Positions 1 to 8,187 of a DNA stretch of 10,279 bases are shown in pieces. Below the pieces are notes generated by a model. It searched no databases, was not told the DNA's origin, and worked only from the letters and a program-made list of their open reading frames with translations. Both the position numbers and the translations under genes were made by a program. The stretch comes from Cephalothrix spiralis. Its lineage: Eukaryota > Nemertea > Palaeonemertea > Archinemertea > Cephalotrichidae. The first letter of the stretch is position 1. Every line of letters begins with the position of its first letter. The stretch is taken from positions 1 to 10,279 of the forward strand of contig JAUCNG010411470.1 of the NCBI GenBank assembly GCA_032353305.1, read 5' to 3'.

Positions 1-31
1 CCAACGAAATGATAGTTACCAAAACCGGAAG
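1..31 (+). CDS. TBXT: Brachyury exon A (3' end only), T-box start
   Basis: Reading from base 3 gives NEMIVTKTG and then the first two bases of an Arg codon. The leading cc would complete an ACC Thr codon, making the usual T-box TNEMIVTK. The donor is AG|GTATGT at 32, phase 2. The exon continues upstream of the window. Confidence 0.93.
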
Positions 32-3000
32 GTATGTATTCCATTTTCTATCATCTTGATGCTAACTTTATCAACTATAGGTCCAAAATTTATAGTTCGA
101 ACTCATTCATATTTTAATACTGATAAATAATATCAATAATAAATCAAATTATTAATAAAGTGATATGTTTTTCATCCATAGTATATATTAACTTTGATTT
201 ATAATAATTAAATTCTAACACTTAGATATTCTTAACCCGATACGGATTTAGTGAATAAGTTTCTTTTTATGTTTTTATATAGGCCTTTTATCATTTGGAT
301 TACGGAATTATATTTCTATTTCGTAATAATTGAAAAGTTTAAGAACTATTTAATCATCTCATTATTTTATATATATTTTCCGATAGGATTTTTAGCTAAT
401 TTTCGCAAACAGATTATTTAATTCTCCCGGCATGTATATTCACCTACGCGATTGCATTTGTTTTAAAAGTGTTTAAAGTTTTGGCACGATTTCTGAATTC
501 AAAAGTTGGTTTCAAAATTATTTGAATATTTAAGTCCTTTAATTTTGGAGTAACAAAATCTTAAAAAACATACATAGGACGAGGACGTATTCCAAATTCT
601 GAAAGGCCTTTTATTTTAACTAAAGTTACAATTAGAGAATCTTTATACTCATGTATATGTACGCACGTACACTATTAAATTGATTGATTAAAAAACTTTA
701 AAAAGGATAATTTCATAATTTTTAACCTAATTCAGTGGGGATTATCTAAAAACATGAATCGAATTATGCAAACGATGATCTAATTTTACGATTGAGAAAT
801 ATACAATTTCGAGAATAATTCGTTTTGGTTTTGTGGATTTTATCATTTTGTGTTGTATCCTTATTTGCGAAATTTGAGTTTTTCATTTCTTTGCATGGTT
901 GTTAATTGTAAACGCCAAGTATTTGTTTTTCTGGCGTTTCTTATTAACAAAAAATGCATGCTTTGTCATTTTGATATGTTTTGAATTCCTTTAACAATTC
1001 TATACCAAGGCAGACAGGGAGTATAATCTTTAAAATATATCAAAATGAACAAATGTTTCGTAAAATTCAAATTTCGAATTTTCTATTGGATACGCATTAA
1101 AATAATTAAATCCTTTGATGTACCGATGCGAAGTACGGAATTGTCGGTTTCTCTACAACACGGACTGCCCGTTTTCCTAATTCGTTTCGTGCAACCAACC
1201 CTGGTGCTCAAAACTTTTCGATTTCTGCATGCTTTTTTCAGGTTAGGGTCAAATTTGAATTTGAAAATAAGGCCTTTTCATTCTTTCAAAAATGCTTTTC
1301 TTAACTTCATATTTTCTTCTTTTCTTTTCTTTCATAGATCTTAGCCTTAGCGCATCAATTCATTACATATAATATACTACATGCAATTAAATAAATCCAA
1401 TTAAAATCTTAACAATATTAAGGTACAAAGCTATCAGTGATTTATTGTTATTATACAGAGTGTCCAAAAATAAAGTATAAAAGTAAGATGACGTCTATTA
1501 CAACGGCGTGTTATCACTGGAGAGTAGGCTACCACGGGCCACATGATGTAGCCCCTATAAGAGTATAGTCTTTTCTTTCAAATAAAAGAGTGCAAATCTC
1601 TCGATTATAGAATGTGATTCCAGAGGTGAGAGAATCATCGTAGCTCCCTTTATTAATAGTTATAAACCAATCTACAACAAATCATAATTGAGTCATAGTG
1701 TGACGTCATTTGACTGTTTTACAATTTATTTGGACACACTGTATAGTGCTGAAATTTTAGAAAATATTTTCAAGATTTTAATCGTTCATATAATTATTAA
1801 AAAGGCCTGATATTTCAAGTGGTATTTCTCTTTTCTTAATTTCAATTATTAACTTCTTCTATCTAGCTCTCTTTCAGTTAATAATTTCTTGGATGTTTCG
1901 CGTGCGTTAAATTTTTAAGTGCAGTTTGTACGCCAAGTCGATCGGCACGCCTCCTATATTCTGCGAATGTTTCCCAGCTATGCGAAGGTTGGGAATACAT
2001 GGTCAATCTGGGTATCAACTCCCTGATGCTTGGTAAGAATTTTCCATGGTGTAAAATTTGTTATGATTTGGTGAATTGCCCTCTTTGTGTATTTTTGTGA
2101 TACAGAGTCACACATACGGGGTATAGATAAAAATGTATCGAGGTCTTTATAGAAAATGGATAAAAAGATTTGAAAACACATCTAAGAGTCATTTAAGTTC
2201 ATCGAAATGTATACCGGTATATGTAGCTAATATTTTCTTCTTCAAAAGGTTGTAAGTATTATACCGTTTTCAAATATTTATAATTTTGAGCGAAAATTCC
2301 TATGACTCTGCCATGATAGCAGTTTGATAATGAAATATATTATATGGTTTTAACTCATCAATGAATAATTAAAGAATATGAGAGGAAATGTTTTGAAAGA
2401 CATTGGACAATATTGTGGTTTTATCTTTTAGGTTACCATGCATATACGCAAATTATTTTCATAACTCTCCTGTACTAACGTTTAGTCCGTTTGATGCAAA
2501 ACGTTAATCAAATTCATTCAAAAAGGGTTGGAGACCTACTATTAAACATCCTCGATACATTTTTTCGGACCTCATTATGTTTAAATAATTACCCTGACCA
2601 CAGTACAATTTTACCAATGCCTTTAATGGCTCGTAAATTGAACTGGGAATATTAACTATGTTGTGTTTTATCAAGTTTTTTTCTCGTTTTGGGGGCGTTT
2701 GGGGTTGGACACTTTTAGTAATTATATGTTAAACATGAAATCTAGAGTAATTAAGAAGTTACATGTTTTTACAAGATCTAGCTCTTATAAATAATTTTCC
2801 AAAATAAATTCTATGAAATAAATTTGGTGTTAAAAATTGTTCAAGAATACAGCACTAATTTTAGTGTTATAAAATAAGAACACAGCAATAATATTGGTTG
2901 ATATAATGTAAAACGTTCACGAACACAGCAAAAATTGCATGTCTTCACAACTGGTGAAATAGAGAGAGAGAGAGAAAATAAAGAAAAATAAAAATTTTCA

Positions 3001-6000
3001 CCCAAGCGGAAAAAATTCCAAGTTAAATTTGAATTAAATCTTTGTTGCATTTGCAATTAAGAGATATGTATTATATTAGCAATGAAAAAGTGCACTGTAT
3101 TGACAAACACCTTTTGAATGTTAATTTATTTATTAACCAATATTTCTTACATCATTTGGAGGGTTGTGTTGTCTTTTCTGTTGTTAATACCTCATTGGTT
3201 TTCAAAACATATATATCTATATCTAACCCTCATAAAATCCTCCTTAAGTCCCTATTTCCATTCTTGATCAATGACAATGTTTTGTGTCGATTGTGTTTCA
3301 ATGGTTTTTATCATTATTCTTTTTGTAGACAAAGCAGGTAAGTGGTTTTTGGAATCATATAATGAATGAAAAGGTTTCCCTAGCCCATGACAAAGGCTGA
3401 CTATACAGAATATACAAATTAACAAAAAAATTAATCAATTAAAAAATTTGTTTAGATTAATAAAGTAAAATTAACTTTAAAAACTTATTAAGATGAAATG
3501 TCAAGTAGAACATTCGTTCTTTATACATTACAATGTTTTGAAGAGCATAGTAGAATAAATGCTAGTTAAATTGCTCTTCATAAAATATACTGTATGATAT
3601 GATATTCTTACAGACCTACAGATTAAAAGACCAGCTTTGTTGCCTTTTCCGAGCACCATTCTTATGTGTTTTAATCTTTATATCATTTTAGGCGAATGTT
3701 TCCTGTGCTTAAAGCTGGTATTCTAAATATGGAATCAAATTCGATGTACACTGTACTGCTAGAATTTGTGCATGTTGACGAACACCGGATGAAGTACGAT
3801 AATGGAGCCTGGAAACAAGGCAGTAAATCGGAAGTGACGCACTCAAAATCGATTTACACCCATCCAGACTCACCGAATTATGGAGCCCACTGGATGAGAG
3901 AGCCCATCTGCTTTTCTAAAGTGAAATTATCGAACAAAATGTCAGAAAATCAACAGGTAAGGTTGCACGGCTGTTATAAGACAGATTAGGATTACCATGC
4001 CCCATCGACAAATTCAATCCTCGAAGAGCATGCGCTGATAATGCGCGCACAATCGTTCGTGAAAGACCACGAAATAGATACAGTTTTTAGTTTGACCAAA
4101 TTATAAAGAGGTTGAATATAAAACATCAATTACTTTTATACTATCTTTATTGTATACCATCTACACTACACAATCAAATCATCGTACACTAAAATAGTCA
4201 TTTTACCCATCGGATTTGTCTGTCATGTGCCTCATGCAATGTTTGTCATGTGTGTGTTGTATTTCACGATAAAATATTTAAATATTCTTCTTGTTTTTAT
4301 TACAGCAAGTCATGTTGAATTCACTTCACAAGTACGAGCCTCGTGTTCATGTCGTCAAAGTCGGCCTTCGAGGAGAACAAGTTACTATTGCCACTAAATC
4401 TTTTCCAGAAACACAGTTTGTTGCTGTTACTGCCTATCAAAATGAAGAGGTAAGGGCAACAGTATATATACACTACTCCAATACGCACTTTAATGTCCGT
4501 TCTAATGTTTCTCACTCGATAAAATTTAGGCGTTTTCCCGCTCCCCATAGAAGCTAGAAGCCTGAGGCCCAGGGCAATTTTTAGGACTAGTAATGGCATC
4601 AAAAATTGTAGTTATTTGCTTTATCCATGGCAACTAATCATTTCAATGACGAAAGTACATTATCTTCTAAATAATATTGCGGATTCGAATTTAGAACTAT
4701 ACTAGCCTAACCTAAAGGTGCAAAATTAGATCCGTATGCACGGAAGACGAAGCATTAATATATCAGAATCATTTCGATTCTCTTAGGGAAATTTAGTTTC
4801 TCTTTTAAAGATATTGACAACAATAACAAGCCTATGCACATTTTTTTTGTAAATTTTAACCTTTGTTTTTTTCTTCTTAAATACATAATAAAATTATATG
4901 TATCCTAAGATCTGACAATGATATCAATAATACTTTCTCAAAAAAACTTAAAAGTGAATATCAAATATCTATACTTTCCGTTTAATCGAAACTCATTTTT
5001 TAAGAGTCAGCAAATGTTTTACCACAAAATTTATTTTTTCAGATAACTTCATTAAAAATAAAGTATAATCCATTTGCAAAAGCTTTTCAAGATGCCAAAG
5101 AGAGGTAAGTAATTATTAATTATTAAATGCAAATAATGAAATAAAATTTCAGATAATCTTTTCTACTTTTTAATTCTTATTTTTTTTTCTAGTTTCTTGA
5201 TATTCATGTATTAAACGCCATTATTAACCTAAAAACCGAGCAATGAAATCGCCGCGCTGACTCCGCTAGATAATTTTCTTATGCATCTGAGTCTATAACA
5301 TTATTATAGTCGCTGGAAAATATTCATTATTTTTTTTACACAATGAAATGTTAGATTGTTTCAGCTTCTCCATGTTTATCTATTCACAGGCCTGATCAGA
5401 GGAAGCATTACGATACTGGCATAGAAATTCAGAAGCATTTAACATCATGTAAGTGATTGTTAATTTTAGGTTTGAAAAAAGCAGTTTATAGAACTGATTT
5501 CATCTTGCAATACACATAATAAATAATAATAATCGCAATTCGGGTTATTTTTAATAAATTATAAACTTCAACTGTTTTTCTATCGCATTAATATTTTGGT
5601 TCCCCGCCATTATTTATTTATCGTATTTCTTTCTTGCAGTGACGAATTCTTGGATGTTTCCTAATGGGCAATCACCGCTTCTAGCAACCCAACAGTTGTC
5701 AAATGGCTATCATACTGTTGAAACATCATCGTGTGACCGACTTAGCATGCGAAATAATCGGACTGCCCCTTACCAATTACAAAGATGCTCCGGCGCTAAA
5801 GGTATTATATCAAGTTTTTACCATCGTAGTAACTGAGCTGGAACGATTTTTTTTAAATCGCCATCTATTAAAACAAAAAACCTTAAATGTTCGACTCACT
5901 GAAAAATTTCCGACTCCTCCCCGACTTAATATTTAGATAAGGCATCAGACGCCTTTTGAACGCGGTTCCGCCACGCCGGCGATCTACAATCTATGCATGT

Positions 6001-6623
6001 CTATCAGACCTAATTTGATCAAAATGCATCGAGCAGAAAATAATATATTGGTAAAACCGAAAAAGTTTTCTACACTGTGTAACAATAACATTTTGCCACT
6101 CACTTTTTGACTAATGTCATGTCTCACGTGATAATTTATAAGTGAGACTCTCACTTGTTAAAAATAACTTCAAATGTGATAAATAATAGTTTTTAGTAGA
6201 CTAGATATATCATTTTGTCTTGTTGTCTACGTATGACATACGTTATGCTGGTTATGGTTCACCAATTCAAAATATTCTAATTATAAAGTCTTGTTCTTTT
6301 CAGCAGCAGATTCATCTAGGAACTATGAAACATGGACGCTGCCCTCTTCCGGATCTCAACAAACTCAATATGAATGGCCAGTTCATGACCCTTCATCCAT
6401 GTCAAGTTTCCAAGTATGTGGGAAAACTACATTATCACCTTATAATACAGCTCCTTTCACACCGTCTATTCCAGAATCAGTTGCATCATGTGGGAGCCCT
6501 TCTGGAAGTTATTCTAACTCAGGCTCAGGGTTTGACTCATTACCAATGCCACTTTCTTCCCAAAATTTAAGAGAACATTTTAACTGGAACACCTTTTCTA
6601 CGTCACCAGTGTATCAACATTAG
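1..6623 (+). CDS. TBXT: Brachyury-type T-box transcription factor, 5'-partial, seven exons in window
   Basis: Spliced CDS join(<1..31, 3692..3956, 4306..4449, 5043..5104, 5390..5448, 5640..5801, 6304..6623) gives 346 residues and a TAG stop. Numbering residues from the first complete codon, 1-167 are most of a T-box domain: [17 protein letters not shown] at 1-17, [12 protein letters not shown] at 67-78, FSKVKLSNK at 84-92, [11 protein letters not shown] at 101-111, FPETQF and VTAYQNEE at 131-146, and [13 protein letters not shown] at 155-167. In known T-box structures the last block holds the phenylalanines that enter the minor groove. Residues 188-346 are Ser/Pro/Gln-rich and include a W-M-F-P block, SCDR (217-220) and RNNRTAPY, which match the Brachyury C-terminal transactivation region and not Tbx2, Tbx6 or Eomes. 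The protein is expected to be a nuclear activator binding TCACACCT-like sites. The N-terminus is missing because of the window edge. Divergence at constant sites leaves open a diverged paralogue. Confidence 0.93.
1456..1741. mobile_element. Non-autonomous Tc1/mariner-like MITE with TA target duplication
   Basis: The left end CAGAGTGTCCAAAAATAAA (1456) and right end TTTATTTGGACACACTG (to 1741) are imperfect terminal inverted repeats. Similarity continues inward about 40 bp to a TGACGTC motif in each arm. The element is flanked directly by TA at 1454-1455 and 1742-1743, the target duplication of the IS630-Tc1/mariner superfamily. At 286 bp with no transposase frame it is a MITE. The right arm carries a full CRE palindrome, TGACGTCA, at 1701-1708. 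Superfamily assignment rests on the TA duplication and the end sequence only. Confidence 0.72.
2961..2974. repeat. (AG)7 microsatellite
   Basis: Seven perfect AG units inside intron 1. Confidence 0.9.
3329..3337 (+). other. Candidate 9-nt micro-exon or recursive splice site
   Basis: A pyrimidine-rich tract ends in TTTTTGTAG at 3328. Nine bases, ACAAAGCAG, follow, then a perfect CAG|GTAAGT donor at 3338. Inclusion in the phase-2 intron keeps frame and changes TKTGR-RMFP to TKTGR-QSR-RMFP. The CAG|GTAAGT after a pyrimidine tract also resembles a recursive-splicing ratchet point. There is no RNA evidence in hand. Confidence 0.3.
3692..3956 (+). CDS. TBXT: Brachyury exon B, core of T-box
   Basis: The acceptor TTTTAG|G completes Arg10, and the exon then encodes residues 11-98 from RMFPVLK to SENQQ. 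It holds [12 protein letters not shown] and FSKVKLSNK; a Lys follows LSN, as in Brachyury, where several other T-box subfamilies have Asn. Unusual residues are NMESNSMY where Brachyury usually has a GLDPNAMY-like block, HRMKY instead of HRWKY, and GSKSEV instead of GGKPEP. It ends in CAACAG|GTAAGG, phase 0. Confidence 0.95.
3957..4305 (+). other. Intron 2 (349 bp)
   Basis: Donor GTAAGG at 3957; acceptor TTTTTATTACAG at 4305; phase 0. Nothing else recognised in it. Confidence 0.92.
4306..4449 (+). CDS. TBXT: Brachyury exon C, T-box
   Basis: Encodes 48 residues (99-146) from [13 protein letters not shown] to FPETQF and VTAYQNEE, which are near-universal T-box strands. Both boundaries are phase 0. 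The exon B/C join gives three Gln in a row, one residue more than the vertebrate protein at this loop, so the length change sits exactly at the intron position. The donor is GAG|GTAAGG. Confidence 0.95.
4450..5042 (+). other. Intron 3 (593 bp)
   Basis: Donor GTAAGG at 4450; acceptor ATTTTTTCAG at 5042; phase 0. It is AT-rich. A frame open on the opposite strand (4321-4602) spans exon C and this intron and looks like a shadow. Confidence 0.92.
5043..5104 (+). CDS. TBXT: Brachyury exon D, C-terminal helix of T-box
   Basis: A 62-bp exon encoding [20 protein letters not shown] plus the first two bases of Arg167. This is the 3-10 helix segment that inserts Phe into the minor groove in T-box/DNA structures; both phenylalanines (157 and 161) are kept. 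The donor is AG|GTAAGT, phase 2. Confidence 0.95.
5105..5389 (+). other. Intron 4 (285 bp)
   Basis: Donor GTAAGT at 5105; acceptor CTATTCACAG at 5389; phase 2. No internal feature seen. Confidence 0.9.
5390..5448 (+). CDS. TBXT: Brachyury exon E, post-T-box linker
   Basis: A 59-bp exon completing Arg167 and encoding [19 protein letters not shown]. It is the hydrophilic linker between the T-box and the C-terminal region, variable among Brachyury proteins, so support comes from frame and splice sites (CACAG|G and CAT|GTAAGT, phase 1) more than from similarity. Its first residues continue the family's DAKER-P/S-D pattern. Confidence 0.87.
5449..5639 (+). other. Intron 5 (191 bp)
   Basis: Donor GTAAGT at 5449; acceptor TTTCTTTCTTGCAG at 5639, with a good pyrimidine tract; phase 1. 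It is the shortest intron here. Confidence 0.9.
5640..5801 (+). CDS. TBXT: Brachyury exon F, conserved C-terminal block
   Basis: Completes Leu187 and encodes 53 residues (188-240). TNSWMFPNG corresponds to the aromatic block just after the T-box in bilaterian Brachyury. SCDR, followed by MRNNRTAPY, matches the family signature SCDRY...LR..R..PYP, although the Tyr after SCDR is Leu here. The proposed donor AAAG|GTATTA is weak at +4 to +6. It was chosen because it joins in phase 1 to all three tandem acceptors of the next exon. Confidence 0.88.
5802..6303 (+). other. Intron 6 (502 bp)
   Basis: Donor GTATTA at 5802; acceptor CTTGTTCTTTTCAG at 6303; phase 1. The intron includes an unusually GC-rich patch at about 5942-5995 and a 7-bp stem GTCTCAC (6121-6127)/GTGAGAC (6142-6148) overlapping a TCACGTGA E-box palindrome at 6124-6131. 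Retention would end the protein at a TGA at 5834. Confidence 0.83.
6301..6309 (+). promoter_or_regulatory. Tandem CAGCAGCAG splice acceptor
   Basis: Three consecutive CAG acceptors follow a pyrimidine tract. Joined to the phase-1 end of exon F they give GAK-AA-DSS, GAK-A-DSS or GAK-DSS, so all three keep frame and differ only in alanine number. This is a NAGNAG-type site with three members; the first AG is normally favoured. Confidence 0.7.
6304..6623 (+). CDS. TBXT: Brachyury last exon, transactivation region and stop
   Basis: Encodes Ala241 (split codon) to His346 and TAG at 6621-6623. The segment is rich in Ser, Pro, Thr and Gln, as expected for an activation domain. [10 protein letters not shown] lines up with the HDNW-type block of vertebrate Brachyury, and the final [13 protein letters not shown] resembles the W-x-P-V-S-P end of vertebrate proteins. 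I see no clear eh1 repressor motif. If the first tandem acceptor is not used the exon starts 3 or 6 bases later. Confidence 0.9.
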
Positions 6624-6793
6624 AATCACTATTTTAAAATGTACTGTATGACCAATTTTAAAGGTTGGAGTTGCAAAAGGCATTTTGAATTGTTAGGTTC
6701 GTTCTCTATAAACCTGCATACGAAGGTTCTGATGCGAAGGCTTTTCCTCTTTGTTCCATGACTGTATAGGGCCTACTATCGAGAGACTACATA

Positions 6794-6801
6794 TGTAAAT
6801 A
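6794..6801 (+). promoter_or_regulatory. Pumilio recognition element TGTAAATA
   Basis: Exact match to the UGUANAUA consensus bound by Pumilio/PUF proteins, in transcript sense, about 170 bases after the stop. An 8-mer can occur by chance in AT-rich DNA. Confidence 0.4.
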
Positions 6802-6833
6802 TTGAATTATCCCTTTCATTTATCCCTGTGTTT

Positions 6834-6868
6834 TCCATTTCTTCCTTTTTTGGTCCATTTCTTCCTTT
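6834..6868 (+). repeat. 15-bp direct repeat in 3' UTR
   Basis: TCCATTTCTTCCTTT occurs at 6834-6848 and again at 6854-6868, a 20-bp period. It forms a pyrimidine-rich stretch; function unknown. Confidence 0.7.
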
Positions 6869-7418
6869 ACGTAGTCAAAATGGGCGCATAGTATATCATA
6901 TTGACCCTTATACTTGCAACATACCCCATTTTGCTCCATTATTAGATGTTGTGAAAATGAAATCCATATAACGAAACAGAAGTGCTAATAGATGTTATGA
7001 CACTTTCGGTTCGATAATCTCGATGATGAACACATTGTAATTAGCCGTAATTAAGGTTTGTTTATTAAGCATTTATATGAATAGTATTAGATTTGTTTCA
7101 ATTTCACCCACTGTTATTTTTTTTAAAATTGGTTCCAACGACTACTTTTTCAATTGACAGTTATTTGATTAATTATCAAAGTATAACACTAGATAAAAAC
7201 AAAATGCTATAACGATGGCATAAATCAGACGAGTTACCACATTTGATTAAGTTTTATTTTGTGTTTCTAGCAGCACTTTCTGGATACAACAGCCTTGATT
7301 TGACTTCAAAGCATTATCGCAAAATAATTTGGTTTTCGATTTTTCATGTTCATGTAATCCTTTTCACTTGATTCATTGAAAAACAATTTTTACTTCAAAT
7401 CTAAAACTTATTCAAGAT

Positions 7419-7424
7419 AATAAA
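7419..7424 (+). terminator. Poly(A) signal AATAAA
   Basis: First canonical hexamer after the stop codon, followed within about 20-40 bases by a T/GT-rich stretch (TGTTATATTAATGTAATGTG) as expected downstream of a cleavage site. Confidence 0.5.
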
Positions 7425-7440
7425 TTGTTATATTAATGTA

Positions 7441-8187
7441 ATGTGATTGAATGTATTTATTTTGAATATTTAAACATCATAAATATATGTCATATTAGTC
7501 TATAACATCTTTTGACGTTATTTATTGTGTATTTTGGCTTTTTTGTAAAAAAAATAGTTGTTATTGCTTCATTTCCGCTTGGCGTAAAATTTCTTCTTCT
7601 TCTTTATATATTTCATTGAATGGTTATTGATTTCGGGCGAAAATATTTAAGTTTATGCTGTTAAGCATTCTTATCAGTAGTTTTTAAAAAATTCCAGCAT
7701 TGGTCTTACATTAAATACAGGATTAAGAAAAGTTGAGCGTCGTATAACTCGTGCACTTTACGGCCGCATAATATAACACAATCAGGTTTACACGCCTATA
7801 CTTGAGTCTACGCCAGTTGAGTAATGTTTAAAATTAATTTTGCATAAGGATAGCAATATTTGACTGATAAACAGGAGTAACTAAATCACTGATTTGTGAA
7901 AAACAAGTAATTAAAGTATAATTTACTTATTAGATTACTAAATGTTTGAGTCGATTTCAAATATAGCTAAAATATGCACTATACTTGAACTGCGCCAAAA
8001 ACCGGCCTATGCCGCGAAAGAATTATTGGCATTGGATATGTGTCACGAAAATGAAAAAGATACTAACATCAGGCTATCAACTTAAGGCATAAAAAATCTA
8101 TTAGCATAATTAAAAGTCAAGGGCTAAAGAATATAATGGAATGGACTAATATAATGGAGTCACATCCACTGGATATTCAGAAATCTT
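7441..8187. other. Intergenic, no gene seen
   Basis: AT-rich. It includes TTATTTATT at 7518-7526, an AU-rich-element core that would only matter if the transcript extends past 7440, and a (TTC)4 run at 7591-7602. No frame of useful length or recognisable motif. Confidence 0.6.

Larger units (their letters stand above)
32..3691 (+). other. Intron 1 of Brachyury (3,660 bp)
   Basis: Bounded by GTATGT at 32 and TTTTAG at 3691, phase 2. Splicing restores the invariant TKTGR-RMFP join. It is AT-rich and contains a mariner-like MITE at 1456-1741, an (AG)7 tract at 2961-2974, and a short acceptor/donor pair at 3328/3338 that could define a 9-nt micro-exon. AGGCCTTTT occurs near 283, 604 and 1269. 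The open frames inside it (for example 1045-1344, 3042-3341 and - strand 1978-2181) show no motif I recognise. Slightly GC-richer patches lie near 1110-1220 and 1920-2060. Confidence 0.9.
6624..7440 (+). other. Probable 3' UTR of Brachyury
   Basis: Non-coding, AT-rich and uninterrupted from the TAG to the first canonical AATAAA. It contains a Pumilio-type site (6794), a 15-bp direct repeat (6834 and 6854) and several weaker GATAAA/CATAAA variants around 7190-7225 that could serve as earlier poly(A) signals. The end is inferred from the signal, not observed. Confidence 0.55.

Noticed and set aside
1037-1048. ATATCAAAATGA shared with 8686-8697 and 9610-9621
   Set aside because: A 12-mer of AT-rich composition with unrelated flanks; chance recurrence is likely.
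1045-1344. 99-codon open frame on + strand
   Set aside because: It lies inside intron 1, has low-complexity Phe/Ile/Lys composition from AT-rich DNA, and shows no motif.
1978-2181. 67-codon open frame on - strand in a slightly GC-richer patch
   Set aside because: The peptide looks less random than its neighbours and could be a transposon remnant, but I recognise no domain and there is no surrounding element structure.
2212-2224. TACCGGTATATGT shared with about 9585-9597
   Set aside because: Partly palindromic short match with no extended similarity.
2841-2935. Three loose GAAYACAGCA copies about 36-43 bp apart
   Set aside because: Copies are short and diverged and the spacing is uneven, so it is neither a CRISPR-like array nor a clear tandem repeat.
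2841-3056. 71-codon open frame on - strand over the (AG)7 tract
   Set aside because: The SLFSLSLS stretch is just the microsatellite translated; no family features.
3042-3341. 99-codon open frame ending near the candidate micro-exon
   Set aside because: Intronic, no start context or motif; its end falls in splice-site sequence by chance.
4321-4602. 93-codon open frame antisense to exon C
   Set aside because: Shadow of the conserved T-box coding exon.
5703-5936. 77-codon open frame overlapping exon F in another frame
   Set aside because: Shadow frame; the SCDR...APY frame is the conserved one.
6220-6570. 116-codon open frame overlapping the last exon in another frame
   Set aside because: Shadow frame; the W- and SP-rich frame ending at 6623 matches the Brachyury C-terminus and splices in phase.
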